A stretch of DNA of 64,000 nt, from the NCBI GenBank assembly GCA_029776225.1, contig JAKOTR010000054.1, forward strand, positions 1 to 64,000, in the 5' to 3' direction. A program made the position numbers and the translations under genes. The stretch is from Acidobacteriota bacterium (GTDB lineage: Bacteria; Acidobacteriota; Terriglobia; Bryobacterales; Bryobacteraceae). Positions 42,581-51,827 of the stretch are shown piece after piece. Under the pieces are notes generated by a model. The model saw only the letters and a list, made by a program, of their open reading frames with translations. It ran no database searches and was not told the DNA's origin. Numbering within the stretch: position 1 is the first letter of the stretch; each line of letters opens with the position of its first letter.

Positions 42581-43354
42581 TCAGCCCTCGGCTCCCGGGA
42601 AAAGGAAGAAAATTGCCTTCACCAGGACGACGTTGCTGAGGATGACGAGAATCGAGGCAAAGACCACGCTCCGCGTGGAGGCCTGCCCGACACCGGCCGT
42701 CCCACCGGTGGTGTTGTATCCGAGATAGGACGCGATGGTTCCAATGATGAAGCCGAAAATGCAGGTCTTCAGCGTCGGCGGCACGTAGTCCACAAAATCC
42801 ACGAAGGACCAGGCGCGCTCCCAGTACAGCGCAAACGACATCCCGCTAATTACGGTCTCGGCGATGTAGCCCCCCAGGATGCCGGTGAAATTCATAACGG
42901 TGGTGAGGATGGGAAGCACCGCGATGCAGGCCATTACGCGGGTGACGACAAGATACTTGAAGGAATCCACGGCGAGGCTTTCGAGCGCGTCGATCTGTTC
43001 GCTGACGCGCATCGCACCGAGTTCGGCCCCGATTCCGGCGCCGACGCGGCCCGAAAAAAGAAGCCCCGTGACCAGGGGGCCGGTTTCTTTAAATAGCGCT
43101 ATTGCCAGGCCGGCGGGGATCATCGCCTCCGCGCCGAAGCGCTCCAGCGAGGCCCGCGTGTGCATGGACATGACAGCGCCCACGGCGAAACCCGCGGCCG
43201 CAATCAGCGGCAGCGACCGCCACCCGATCTCGAAAATCTGTTTGGCAATTTCGGCCCCTTCCCAGGGGGGGCGGAAGGAATCGCGCAGAATGCGGAAGCC
43301 GAACAGCGCTACGTCACCGCACTGGCCGGCGATCGAGGACAGCGTGGATCTCAT
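42581..43354 (-). CDS. mlaE: MlaE-type permease of phospholipid transport
   Basis: 257 residues, the family length, with about five membrane helices. Family blocks: ETGPLVTGLLFSGRVGAGIG, ELGAMRVSEQIDALESLAVD, PPTLKTCIFGFIIGTIASYL and TTGGTAGVGQASTRSVV. It is the first gene of a leftward mlaE-mlaF-mlaD operon. The soluble MlaC carrier, the STAS protein MlaB and the outer-membrane MlaA are not in the window. Confidence 0.93.
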   Translation of the reverse strand: MRSTLSSIAGQCGDVALFGFRILRDSFRPPWEGAEIAKQIFEIGWRSLPLIAAAGFAVGAVMSMHTRASLERFGAEAMIPAGLAIALFKETGPLVTGLLFSGRVGAGIGAELGAMRVSEQIDALESLAVDSFKYLVVTRVMACIAVLPILTTVMNFTGILGGYIAETVISGMSFALYWERAWSFVDFVDYVPPTLKTCIFGFIIGTIASYLGYNTTGGTAGVGQASTRSVVFASILVILSNVVLVKAIFFLFPGAEG

Positions 43355-43447
43355 TCAGTCCTTTAGGTCTCATTTTACAATCCGCAGCCCGAAAGGCGCG
43401 AATCGCGCGGGCAGCCGGCCCCCCAGTAACAAGTTAACAAGCAGGGA

Positions 43448-44809
43448 TCAAAAAGCCCCGTTCGGCATTTCGGCGGCGACAATATCGCCCTCGCTGAGGC
43501 CGGAGCGCACAGCGACGGCGATGTGATTGGAAAGCCCCAACTCAAGCTCCCGCTTCTCCCATCCGTCGGGGGTCTTTACAAAGGCGTAGGGTTGCTGGCT
43601 TTCCGGATCGTAGAAGACAGCCTCGCGCGGGACGATTCCCTCGCTTTCTTCCGTGGCCAGAATCACATCGGCGCCAACCGAGAGATTCGGAATGACCCTC
43701 GGATCCTGCTTTTCGAGCGTCAGCCGGACCGGCACCTGGGCGACGAAATCCGGCCGCTGGCCGAAGCTCTTCGCCAGCGGGCCGATCGAGTCAAGCCGCG
43801 CCGGCAGCACAAGATCCGGGAAGGCGTCAAAATATACGCGCGCCGGCGCGTTGAGGCGCAGAGTCTCGGCATCGACCTGGTTCGCAGTGGCCTGCACAAT
43901 AATGGAGTCGAGATCAACAATTTGCATGTACGGCTGGCCGCGGCGGAGTTGGTCGCCCACCTGGATTTGCTTTCTCTCGCCCGCGTGGAACACTTCCGAC
44001 ACAATCGCAACGCCGTTGATGGGAGCACGGACGTTCATCCTGTCGAGATTGGCCTGAGCGCGGCGCTCCTCGACGAGCGCCTCCTCAACTTCAAGCCGCG
44101 CCCTGTCGACATCCGCCATCGCCGAAGCCTCGACCAGAGGAGTCTCCTTTAAGAGCCGTTCATAGGTGGCCCTCGCTTCTTCGTAAGCAAGCTGCAGTTT
44201 GGCGGCCTCGATGGCGGAGCGCACCGGCATCGTTTTCAGATCGTGAGCAGCCTTTTCGATTTCAGCCTGCGCGGCGCGAATTTCCTGGCGGTGGGATTGC
44301 AGCCGGAGTTCGTATGCCGCCCGGTTCTTATCGAGAACCGCTTCGGCGTTGATCCTCTGCGCCCTCTCGTCGTCCAGGTAGATCTGCTGGTACATCGGGT
44401 CGAAACTCGCCACCACGTCTCCTTTGGAAACGCGGGAGCCAGAGGGTACGAGGTCCTGGATCAGCATACGGAAATCGCCGCGCCCGCGGCGCCCCCGCAG
44501 GTTCGGCGCGCGCAACTCCACGCTCCGCTCGGCAGCGGTCTGGCCAACGAGCCGGAGGGTGCGCTCAAGCGTTCCCGAGCGCACGGCGACTGTGCGAATG
44601 GCAGCCGGCGCCGGTTGGGCCGGTGTAATCCGCCCACGATTGAGCAGGAATGCGGCAGCAGCCACGGCGCCACCGGCGACAACCACCCACAACGCGATGC
44701 GGCCACGTCTCCTGGCCGGCGGCTGCAAGGGCCGGATGCCTCCGGCCGGCGATACTTCTGCGGGGACAGTCTCGGCAGACGGAGAGCGGCTCTCTGTCAC
44801 AGGCTGCAT
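43448..44809 (-). CDS. HlyD/MacA-type periplasmic adaptor protein
   Basis: 453 residues from the ATG at 44809. An N-terminal proline-rich cytoplasmic stretch leads to one membrane anchor (GRIALWVVVAGGAVAAAAFL). Next come a lipoyl-like half (SGTLERTLRLVGQTAAERSV), a long coiled-coil hairpin (about 175-275), the return strand NVRAPINGVAIVSEVFHAGE, a beta-barrel, and a C-terminal domain (VPREAVFYDPESQQPYAFV). This architecture links an inner-membrane pump to a TolC-like channel. No MacB or RND pump is adjacent. It precedes mlaE by 93 bases on the same strand, so co-transcription with the lipid operon is possible. Confidence 0.88.
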   Translation of the reverse strand: MQPVTESRSPSAETVPAEVSPAGGIRPLQPPARRRGRIALWVVVAGGAVAAAAFLLNRGRITPAQPAPAAIRTVAVRSGTLERTLRLVGQTAAERSVELRAPNLRGRRGRGDFRMLIQDLVPSGSRVSKGDVVASFDPMYQQIYLDDERAQRINAEAVLDKNRAAYELRLQSHRQEIRAAQAEIEKAAHDLKTMPVRSAIEAAKLQLAYEEARATYERLLKETPLVEASAMADVDRARLEVEEALVEERRAQANLDRMNVRAPINGVAIVSEVFHAGERKQIQVGDQLRRGQPYMQIVDLDSIIVQATANQVDAETLRLNAPARVYFDAFPDLVLPARLDSIGPLAKSFGQRPDFVAQVPVRLTLEKQDPRVIPNLSVGADVILATEESEGIVPREAVFYDPESQQPYAFVKTPDGWEKRELELGLSNHIAVAVRSGLSEGDIVAAEMPNGAF

Positions 44810-44961
44810 GTTTCTATCGTATATAACCGGTTTTGCCGCGTGCCAGTGCCGGACCCGAATAATGCGGCCAAATTTTTCATCCGGGCGCGGTGATTTACAC
44901 ACGAAGACCCATGCACGGCCCGAAGGCCGAGCGAGGAAGTCTGCTCCGAATTGAGCGCCCG

Positions 44962-45540
44962 CTAGGCGCGCCGTTGTTCGTATTCGGTGATCGCGGCTTC
45001 GTGCTGGAGAATGTACCCGAGTTCGTCCACACCGTTCAGCAGGCAGTGCTTCGCGAACGGATCCACCGGGAACTCGATGGCCCGGCCGTCCGGCAGCGTC
45101 AGCGTCTGCGCGGCGAGGTCCACGACGAGCTTCGCTTCCGCCGGCAGCCTGAACAGCTCGGCGTGCACGTCGGGCGGCACGATGATCGGCAGCAGCGAAT
45201 TCTTAAGCGCGTTCTGGCGGAAAATATCCGCAAACGAAGTGCTCACCACGGCACGGAAGCCGAACTGGGTGAGCGCCCACGGGGCATGCTCGCGCGAGCT
45301 GCCGCAGCCGAAGTTGTCGCCGGTCAACAGGATCTCCGCGCCCTTGGCGTCCGGCTGATTCAGGACGAAGTCCGGCCGCGGCGCCCCCGAGGCGTCGTAG
45401 CGCCAGTCGTAGAAAAGCTGGTCCCCGAGGCCCTCCTTCGAAATCGTCTTGAGGAAACGCGCGGGGATGATCTGGTCCGTATCGATGTTGTCGATCGGCA
45501 GCCTGACGAAGCGGCTTTCAAACCTGGTGAACGGCTTCAT
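44962..45540 (-). CDS. leuD: 3-isopropylmalate dehydratase small subunit
   Basis: 192 residues. Aconitase-swivel domain: [20 protein letters not shown] at the N-terminus, then [17 protein letters not shown], the substrate-binding loop, and [19 protein letters not shown]. It pairs with LeuC to isomerise 2- to 3-isopropylmalate. It overlaps the leuC end by four bases, and the operon runs leuA, leuB, leuC, leuD. Confidence 0.97.
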   Translation of the reverse strand: MKPFTRFESRFVRLPIDNIDTDQIIPARFLKTISKEGLGDQLFYDWRYDASGAPRPDFVLNQPDAKGAEILLTGDNFGCGSSREHAPWALTQFGFRAVVSTSFADIFRQNALKNSLLPIIVPPDVHAELFRLPAEAKLVVDLAAQTLTLPDGRAIEFPVDPFAKHCLLNGVDELGYILQHEAAITEYEQRRA

Positions 45541-46940
45541 AGCATAGTCCTCACGTCGGTGATGACGCCGGTGACGGCGGCGGCCGCCGCCGTGAGCGGG
45601 CTGGCGAGGAACGTGCGCCCGCCGGGCCCCTGGCGGCCTTCGAAGTTACGGTTGCTGGTGGAAACGGCGTACTGGCCGGGCTCGAGCTGGTCGCCGTTCA
45701 TGGCGAGGCACATCGAGCAGCCGGGTTCGCGCCACTCGGCGCCGGCGGCGCGGAAAATTTCGTGCAAGCCCTCGGCCTCGGCCTGTCTCTTCACTTCGTA
45801 AGAGCCGGGCACCATCAGCGCGCGCACCCTCGGGTTCACCTTGCGGCCCTTCAGGATCGACGCCGCGGCACGAAAATCCGCCAGGCGGCCGTTGGTGCAG
45901 CTTCCCACAAACACGACGTCCACGGGATGGCCGAGCAGCGGCTTCCCGGGTTCGAGGTTCATGTACGCGAGCGCCTTGCGGACGCTCTCGCGCTCGATGG
46001 GGTCGGCAATGGACTCGGGCTCGGGGATCACACCGGTGATCGGGATGCCCATGCCGGGGCTGGTGCCGTAGGTGATCATCGGCTCCAGGCTGCCGGCGTC
46101 GATCTCGGCGTGCTTGTCATAGTGGGCGCCGTCGTCGCTCGGCAGTTGCTTCCAGCGCGCGATCGCGCGGTCCCACTCGATCCCCTGCGGCGCGCAGGGC
46201 CGCCCGTAGAGGTATTGGAACGTGACGTCGTCCGGGGCGATCAGCCCGGCGCGAGCGCCCGCCTCGATCGACATGTTGGTGATCGTCATCCGCTCCTCCA
46301 TCGAAAGGGCGCGGATGGTGGAGCCGCAGTACTCGAAGACGTGGCCGGTGGCGCCGCCCGTACCGATCTTGGCGATGAGCGCCAGAATGACGTCCTTGGC
46401 GGTGACGCCGGGGCGCAGCGTGCCGTTGATCTCCACGCGGAACGTCTTGGGCTTCCGCTGGAGCAGGCACTGGGTGGCAAGCACGTGCTCGACCTCGCTC
46501 GTGCCGATTCCGAAGGCAAGCGCGCCGAGGGCGCCGTGAGTTGCGGTGTGGCTGTCGCCGCAGACCACCGTCATCCCGGGCTGCGTGCGGCCGAGTTCCG
46601 GGCCGATGACGTGCACGATGCCCTGGTGCGGGCTGTGTACGCTGTAACAGGTGAGGCCGAACTCGCGGCAGTTGGCTTCGAGTTGCGCGATCTGCCGCGC
46701 CGAAATCTGGTTGACGATGGGCAGGGAGCGGTCCGTGGTCGGGACGTTGTGATCGGCCGTGGCTAGCGTGCGATCCGGCCGGCGGACCTTCAGGCCGCGC
46801 CGCCGCAGGCCCTCAAACGCTTGGGGTGAGGTGACCTCGTGGATCAGGTGCAGGTCTATGTACAGCAGAGCGGGCGCGCCGGGGTTCTCCACAACGACGT
46901 GCTCGTCCCAGATTTTTTCGATGATGGTGCGCGGTTTCAT
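45537..46940 (-). CDS. leuC: 3-isopropylmalate dehydratase large subunit
   Basis: 467 residues, full length. The [4Fe-4S] ligands are in [13 protein letters not shown] and in [15 protein letters not shown]. The N-terminal [12 protein letters not shown] and the [20 protein letters not shown] block are family-typical. It forms the LeuCD enzyme of leucine synthesis with the downstream leuD. Confidence 0.97.
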   Translation of the reverse strand: MKPRTIIEKIWDEHVVVENPGAPALLYIDLHLIHEVTSPQAFEGLRRRGLKVRRPDRTLATADHNVPTTDRSLPIVNQISARQIAQLEANCREFGLTCYSVHSPHQGIVHVIGPELGRTQPGMTVVCGDSHTATHGALGALAFGIGTSEVEHVLATQCLLQRKPKTFRVEINGTLRPGVTAKDVILALIAKIGTGGATGHVFEYCGSTIRALSMEERMTITNMSIEAGARAGLIAPDDVTFQYLYGRPCAPQGIEWDRAIARWKQLPSDDGAHYDKHAEIDAGSLEPMITYGTSPGMGIPITGVIPEPESIADPIERESVRKALAYMNLEPGKPLLGHPVDVVFVGSCTNGRLADFRAAASILKGRKVNPRVRALMVPGSYEVKRQAEAEGLHEIFRAAGAEWREPGCSMCLAMNGDQLEPGQYAVSTSNRNFEGRQGPGGRTFLASPLTAAAAAVTGVITDVRTML

Positions 46941-46987
46941 AGTGAGTTGCTGAATCCGAAGAGCTACGGCGGGGCCGTGCTTCGCGG

Positions 46988-48040
46988 TTACAGAGAGTCT
47001 ATTATTGCGTCTCCCACCTCGCTGGTGGTAGCCGGAGGCCCGGCGGGACGCAAATCGGCCGTCACGCGGCCGCTATTCAAAACCTTCTCGATGGCGGCAT
47101 ACACCGCTACGGCTTCGTCCTTCAAACCGAAGGTGTACTCGAGCATGGCGGCCACAGAGCCGATCGCGCCGAGCGGATTCGCCTTGTTCTGTCCCGCGAT
47201 GTCCGGCGCCGAGCCGTGCACCGGCTCGTACAACCCCTTGGTCTCGCCCAGCGACGCCGACGGCAGCATGCCGATCGAGCCGGCCAGCACGGCGCCTTCG
47301 TCGCTCAGAATATCGCCGAACATGTTCTCCGTGAGCAGGACGTCGAATCGGCGCGGGTTGAGCACGAGCTGCATGGCGCAGTTGTCCACCAGCAGGTGGT
47401 CGAGCTCGACGTCGGGATAGGCTTCCGATACCTCGGTAACCACCTTGCGCCAGAGCTGCGAGTTTTCGAGCACGTTCGACTTGTCGACGCTGGTGACCTT
47501 GCGGCGCCGGTTCAGCGCCAGCTTGAACGCCCTGTGCGCGATGCGCTCGATTTCCGCCCGCGTGTACACCATCGTGTTCACGGCGGTATCGCCGGTGATG
47601 CCGCGCGGCGTGCCGTAGTAGATGCCCCCGGTCAGCTCGCGGACGATGATCATGTCCGTGCCCTCGACCAGGTGGTTCTTAAGCGGCGAGGAATCGATCA
47701 GCGCCGAGTAGGCGCGCACCGGGCGGAGGTTCGCGTACACGCCCAGCGCCTTGCGCACTCCGAGCAGCCCCGCTTCCGGACGCTGGCTCGGCGGCATGTT
47801 GTCATACTCGGGCAGGCCCACCGCGCCCATCAGCGTCGCATCCGCGGCCAGCGCCAGGCGGACCGTCTCCTCCGGGAGCGGGCTGCCCGTCTTCTGTATG
47901 GCAATGCCTCCCAAAAGGCCTTCGGCGAGGTTCAGTGTGTGATGATATTTCTCCGCAATACGCCGGAGGACGCGCACAGCCTCGCAAGTGACTTCTGTGC
48001 CGATCCCGTCCCCGGGCAGAACAAGTATATTCAGGTCCAT
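46988..48040 (-). CDS. leuB: 3-isopropylmalate dehydrogenase
   Basis: 350 residues. A beta-decarboxylating dehydrogenase: [55 protein letters not shown] (catalytic K), the metal aspartates in [19 protein letters not shown], and NAD-binding [19 protein letters not shown]. It oxidises and decarboxylates 3-isopropylmalate to 2-ketoisocaproate. It starts 16 bases after leuA ends. Confidence 0.97.
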   Translation of the reverse strand: MDLNILVLPGDGIGTEVTCEAVRVLRRIAEKYHHTLNLAEGLLGGIAIQKTGSPLPEETVRLALAADATLMGAVGLPEYDNMPPSQRPEAGLLGVRKALGVYANLRPVRAYSALIDSSPLKNHLVEGTDMIIVRELTGGIYYGTPRGITGDTAVNTMVYTRAEIERIAHRAFKLALNRRRKVTSVDKSNVLENSQLWRKVVTEVSEAYPDVELDHLLVDNCAMQLVLNPRRFDVLLTENMFGDILSDEGAVLAGSIGMLPSASLGETKGLYEPVHGSAPDIAGQNKANPLGAIGSVAAMLEYTFGLKDEAVAVYAAIEKVLNSGRVTADLRPAGPPATTSEVGDAIIDSL

Positions 48041-48056
48041 TGAATTTGATGGTACC

Positions 48057-49223
48057 TTAGTCGCCGGCGGGAACGCCTGCTTTCACTTCCTGGATGATGG
48101 CGAGGATCTCTTCGTTCAGGACGCCCTTCTTGGTATCGGCGACGGCGATAAACCGCTTGTAGATGGCCTCCAGCTCGTCCTTATCGACGGGGTAACCCAG
48201 ATCGCGGCAGCGCTGGGCCAGAGCGTGGCGGCCGCTGTGTTTGCCGAGAACGAGCCTGCTTTCAGGCACGCCCACCGAGCGGGGGTCCATGATCTCGTAG
48301 GTGGTGCGCTCTTTGAGGTAGCCGTCCTGGTGGATGCCGGCTTCGTGGGCAAAGGCGTTGCTTCCGACGATGGCCTTGTTCGGCTGCGGGCCGAAGGAAA
48401 TCAACTCGGTGAGCAACTGGCTGGCCGGGAAGATCTGCTCGGTAACAATGCCGGTGTCAAACGGCAAGCGATCATGGCGAGTTTTAAACGCCATTACGAT
48501 CTCTTCCAGCGCGCAGTTTCCGGCGCGCTCGCCAATGCCGTTGACCGTACACTCCACCTGGCGGGCGCCCGCCAGCACTCCGGCAATCGAGTTAGCCGTG
48601 GCCAGCCCGAGGTCGTTATGGCAGTGTACCGATACGATGGCCGTGTCGCCCAGCGCGCGGACAATGCGGCCGATGAATTGGCCGAACTCATCCGGCACCG
48701 AATACCCCACCGTATCCGGCAGGTTCACCGTGCGGGCGCCGGCTTCGACCACCGCCTTGGCCACCTTTTCCAGGAACTCGGGGTCGGTGCGCGTGGCGTC
48801 CTCGGCCGAGAACTCTACGTCGTCGACGTACCGCCGCGCCAGTTCCACCGCGGCCACCGCCATGTCCAAAACTTCTTCCCGGCTCTTGTGCAGCTTGTGC
48901 TTCAAGTGGATATCGCTGGTTGCGATAAACGTGTGGATACGGGGACGCCGGGCGTGCTCTAAAGCGCGGGCGGCCCGTTCAACGTCGAGTGTGCAGGCCC
49001 TGGCGAGTGCCGCCACCTGCACCCACGGGAACTCTTTGCTAATGGCATCGACGGCCTGGAAGTCGCCTTCGGATGCGATGGGGAAACCGGCCTCGAGGAT
49101 ATCGACGCCCAGTTCCACCAGCTTGGAAGCCATCCGGATCTTTTCCGGGACCGTCATGCTGCATCCGGGGGACTGCTCGCCATCCCGGAGCGTAGTATCG
49201 AAGATGTATACGCGATCTGCCAT
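48057..49223 (-). CDS. leuA: 2-isopropylmalate synthase, short form without regulatory domain
   Basis: 388 residues from the ATG at 49223. A DRE-TIM metallolyase: FDTTLRDGEQSPGCSMT, the metal ligands in VSVHCHNDLGLATANSIAG, and NGIGERAGNCALEEIVMAF. It condenses acetyl-CoA with 2-ketoisovalerate. Ordinary LeuA proteins are about 500 residues and end in an allosteric leucine-binding domain. Here the chain stops after the subdomain with KDELEAIYKRFIAVADTKKG, so that domain is absent. Homocitrate-synthase-like specificity cannot be excluded from size alone, but leuBCD follow directly. Confidence 0.9.
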   Translation of the reverse strand: MADRVYIFDTTLRDGEQSPGCSMTVPEKIRMASKLVELGVDILEAGFPIASEGDFQAVDAISKEFPWVQVAALARACTLDVERAARALEHARRPRIHTFIATSDIHLKHKLHKSREEVLDMAVAAVELARRYVDDVEFSAEDATRTDPEFLEKVAKAVVEAGARTVNLPDTVGYSVPDEFGQFIGRIVRALGDTAIVSVHCHNDLGLATANSIAGVLAGARQVECTVNGIGERAGNCALEEIVMAFKTRHDRLPFDTGIVTEQIFPASQLLTELISFGPQPNKAIVGSNAFAHEAGIHQDGYLKERTTYEIMDPRSVGVPESRLVLGKHSGRHALAQRCRDLGYPVDKDELEAIYKRFIAVADTKKGVLNEEILAIIQEVKAGVPAGD

Positions 49224-49293
49224 CAGTAGTACCGCCCGCGCTTCAGGAAATTCGCTCCTTGACGGCCTGTTACTCCGCCAGGAGCTTAGGCTG

Positions 49294-49323
49294 ATTATGC
49301 CGCAAGCTCCATTAGTTTGGCAA
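49294..49323 (-). promoter_or_regulatory. Candidate leuA promoter
   Basis: On the minus strand TTGCCA (49323-49318) and CATAAT (49299-49294) are separated by 18 bases. The -35 box touches the dyad operator at 49323-49352. The leader to the leuA ATG is about 65 bases. Confidence 0.55.
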
Positions 49324-49352
49324 ATTGATAATTTCACGATTGTACATCAATT
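49323..49352. promoter_or_regulatory. Candidate LysR-type operator between leuA and its divergent regulator
   Basis: AATTGAT (49323-49329) and ATCAATT (49346-49352) form a perfect 7-base inverted repeat with a 16-base spacer. It overlaps the -35 box of the regulator promoter and abuts that of leuA. LysR-family proteins usually bind such dyads in divergent intergenic regions, repressing themselves and activating the partner gene. Confidence 0.55.
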
Positions 49353-49368
49353 GTGCTAATGCTATAAA
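49340..49368 (+). promoter_or_regulatory. Candidate promoter of the LysR gene (leaderless)
   Basis: TTGTAC (49340-49345) and TATAAA (49363-49368) are 17 bases apart, close to consensus. Transcription would begin about 49375-49377, which coincides with the ATG at 49377. No SD lies before that ATG, so the mRNA is probably leaderless. Confidence 0.55.
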
Positions 49369-49376
49369 TGATTCTT

Positions 49377-50282
49377 ATGGCAGGTCCGCCATCTCAACAA
49401 CTTCCCGAACTTTATCTCCTGAAAACCTTGATGACCGTCGCCGGCGAAAAAAGCTTTTCGCGCGCCGCCGAAAAGCTGCTTCGCACGCAGCCGGCCGTCT
49501 CGCTGGCCATTCAGCGCCTCGAAACGCAGCTTGACGACCGGCTGATCGACCGCCAGGGCCGGAACGTGATCCTGACCGATGCGGGGAAGCTGGTCATGGA
49601 ATACGCCCGGCGGTTCGAAAACCTGGCCCGGGAAATGGAGATCGCCCTGGCAGAGCTGAAGGATAAGCGCGCGGGCCAGCTAATCATCGGCGCGAATGAA
49701 ACCACCGCGCTGTACCTGCTGGAGCACATCTACCAGTACCGTCGCATGTATCCGAAGGTGAAAATCCAGGTGCGGCGGAGCCTCTCCAGCCGGCTGCCGT
49801 CGGATATCATCGAGGGCGACCTCGAGCTCGGTGTGATCAGCTATGAGCCTTACGATGCCCGGCTGGTGTCGAAAGTGATCTTCACGGACCACCTCGCGTT
49901 CGTCGTGTCGCCGCAACACCGGTTTGCGCGGCGGCGCTCGGTTTCCATCGCCGAACTGGGGATGGAAACATTTATCGCGCACAACGTGCTCTCCCCGTAC
50001 CGCGACATTGTGCTGCGGGAGTTCCAGAGGCATCAGGTGCCCCTCAACATGGACGTCGAGATGCCGACCGTGGAGACGATACGGCGCATGGTGCAGCGGA
50101 ACGAAGGCGTGGCGTTTCTGCCGCGCCTGTGCGTCGAACAGGAAATCCGCCAGAAGCTGCTGCACGAAGTCGAAGTGAAGGAACTGAAAGTGGAGCGCAA
50201 GATCCGGCTTATATACCCGGCGAACCGGGTGCTGAGCCATGCGGCGCGCGCGTTCCTGGAGCTGTTTCAAACCGAAGATTAG
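49377..50282 (+). CDS. LysR-family transcriptional regulator, divergent from leuABCD
   Basis: 301 residues from ATG 49377. An ATG at 49368 adds three residues but lies inside the predicted -10 box. The N-terminal winged helix-turn-helix is LKTLMTVAGEKSFSRAAEKL and QPAVSLAIQRLETQLDDRLI. The effector domain (about 90-295) has the periplasmic-binding fold with GQLIIGANETTALYLLEHIY and ELGVISYEPYDARLV. Divergence from leuA across 153 bases with a dyad operator suggests control of leucine synthesis, possibly with an intermediate such as 2-isopropylmalate as signal. That effector is an inference. Confidence 0.9.
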   Translation: MAGPPSQQLPELYLLKTLMTVAGEKSFSRAAEKLLRTQPAVSLAIQRLETQLDDRLIDRQGRNVILTDAGKLVMEYARRFENLAREMEIALAELKDKRAGQLIIGANETTALYLLEHIYQYRRMYPKVKIQVRRSLSSRLPSDIIEGDLELGVISYEPYDARLVSKVIFTDHLAFVVSPQHRFARRRSVSIAELGMETFIAHNVLSPYRDIVLREFQRHQVPLNMDVEMPTVETIRRMVQRNEGVAFLPRLCVEQEIRQKLLHEVEVKELKVERKIRLIYPANRVLSHAARAFLELFQTED

Positions 50283-50394
50283 CCGGGACTTCTACGCACG
50301 GCCGCGGGCATTCTCTTTTCCGGCTGAAACCTGAGCGGCTTTTGCTTCGCCTTCCTTCTGAAGTCCGCAACTACATAGACGTGAAGGAGACATT

Positions 50395-51480
50395 ATGAAG
50401 CAATTGACGCGCAGGGGCTGCATCCAGGGAACCCTCGCTGCGCTGGCCGGCGCTCACACCGCCGTGCCCGCTCTTGGAGCTCCCGAGAAGTGGAAACCCA
50501 GCAAACCGGGAATCAAATTTGCGGAGCTGTTCTATTCGCCGCAGAGCCGAGACGTGAGGCTCGCCAAGCAGGTCGGGGTGAACTACGCCATAGCCGGGGT
50601 CAATCTGGGCCGCGTCCGCCGCGAGCAGTACGTGGAGACTCTGCAAAAGATCAAGGACGGCTTCGCGGAAGCCGGTCTTACCATCGCCGGTGTGGAGAGC
50701 CACCCCGTGCCGGCAGAGAGGATCAAGCTCGGCGTGGAAGGCCGCGACGAGGAAATCGAAAACTACAAGTGGGCCATCGAGGCGCTGAGCAAGGTCGGCA
50801 TCAACATGATCTGCTACAACTTCATGGCCGGCCTGGGCTGGACGCGCACCCGGACCGATGTTCCCGAACGCGGCGGCGCTCTCACCAGCGAGTTCGATCT
50901 GGAAGCCGCCAAGGCTTTGGGAAACACCCGCTGGGGCGAGGTCAGCGAAGAGAAAATGTGGGACAACATCACCTACTTCATCAAGCAGGTGATGCCTGTA
51001 GCCGAGAAGTTCAACGTCCAGATGGCTCTCCACCCCGACGATCCCCCACTATCGCCGCTGCGCGGCGTCGCGCGCATACTCACCAGCGCCCGCGCATACC
51101 GCCGCGTTATGGAAATCGTCCCGAGCCGCGTGAACGGAGTCACGTTCTGCCAGGCCAACTTCCGCCTGATGGGCGAAGACATCTACTCCCTCGCCAAGGA
51201 GTGGTGCGCCAAGAAGAAGATTTTCTTCGTTCACTTCCGCGACGTGGAGGGCACCAAAGAGAAGTTCCGGGAGACTTTCCACGACAACGGCCCGACGGAC
51301 ATGGTTCGCATGCTCCAGATTTACAGCAAGGGCGGCTTTACCGGCCCGATCCGCCCGGACCACGCTCCAACCATCGAAGGCGATCCGAACGACCGTCCCG
51401 GGTACGCCATGGGTGGGAAGGTGCTCGCTTTCGGGTACATGAGGGGCATCATGGAAGCCCTGCGGTTGCCGTACGAATAG
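50395..51480 (+). CDS. uxuA: Mannonate dehydratase-like TIM-barrel protein with Tat-type signal
   Basis: 361 residues, with GAAGGAGA before the ATG. The N-terminus KQLTRRGCIQGTLAALAGAH looks like a twin-arginine signal, which is unusual for a normally cytoplasmic enzyme. The remainder has UxuA hallmarks: INMICYNFMAGLGWTRTRTD, PERGGALTSEFDLEAA, ALHPDDPPLSPLRGVARIL, FVHFRDVEGTKEKF and PIRPDHAPTIEGD. UxuA dehydrates D-mannonate to 2-keto-3-deoxygluconate using Mn or Fe. The barrel is about 330 residues against about 390 in E. coli. The annotation is firm for the family. The location is inferred. Confidence 0.85.
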   Translation: MKQLTRRGCIQGTLAALAGAHTAVPALGAPEKWKPSKPGIKFAELFYSPQSRDVRLAKQVGVNYAIAGVNLGRVRREQYVETLQKIKDGFAEAGLTIAGVESHPVPAERIKLGVEGRDEEIENYKWAIEALSKVGINMICYNFMAGLGWTRTRTDVPERGGALTSEFDLEAAKALGNTRWGEVSEEKMWDNITYFIKQVMPVAEKFNVQMALHPDDPPLSPLRGVARILTSARAYRRVMEIVPSRVNGVTFCQANFRLMGEDIYSLAKEWCAKKKIFFVHFRDVEGTKEKFRETFHDNGPTDMVRMLQIYSKGGFTGPIRPDHAPTIEGDPNDRPGYAMGGKVLAFGYMRGIMEALRLPYE

Positions 51481-51629
51481 TTCGGCAGCGCAAGTGCGGT
51501 GATGACCTCATACCCCGTTCTGGTACTGGAGTGCAAAGGAAACCCCGGCGGAATGCCGCTGGCGAATCTGTCTGTGTAGTGAGCTGACAGTAGCAGTAAG
51601 GTTGCGAGGGGTGGCCGGCGCGTGCCGGC

Positions 51630-51827
51630 TTACTCCCGCCCGTCTGAGGGTATTACACCTACCATTCCCAGCCTTCCGTCCGGCGTTTTAAAAATGTCCC
51701 CAAAATCATGGCCGGCGGCGCGGGCTGCTTCCTCGTTCTCGTACTGCGGGATGAGGTCCGTGTTTATCTCCACATCCCGGCTGATGAACTCGACGATGTT
51801 GTACGTGAACGGCCTCGTTTCATTCAC
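51630..51827 (-). CDS. Small protein of unknown function
   Basis: 65 residues: MNETRPFTYNIVEFISRDVE, then INTDLIPQYENEEAARAAGH and a C-terminal DGRLGMVGVIPSDGRE. Its acidic, regular composition differs from random antisense frames of this G+C-rich DNA. The SD is weak. It stands alone between uxuA (149 bases away) and an A+T-rich gap before deoC. I do not recognise a family. Confidence 0.4.
   Translation of the reverse strand: MNETRPFTYNIVEFISRDVEINTDLIPQYENEEAARAAGHDFGDIFKTPDGRLGMVGVIPSDGRE

Noticed and set aside
49224-49367. T-box or leucine leader-peptide attenuator upstream of leuA
   Set aside because: No Leu-codon-rich short frame, no T-box sequence and no terminator hairpin with a T tract. 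The leader is only about 65 bases.
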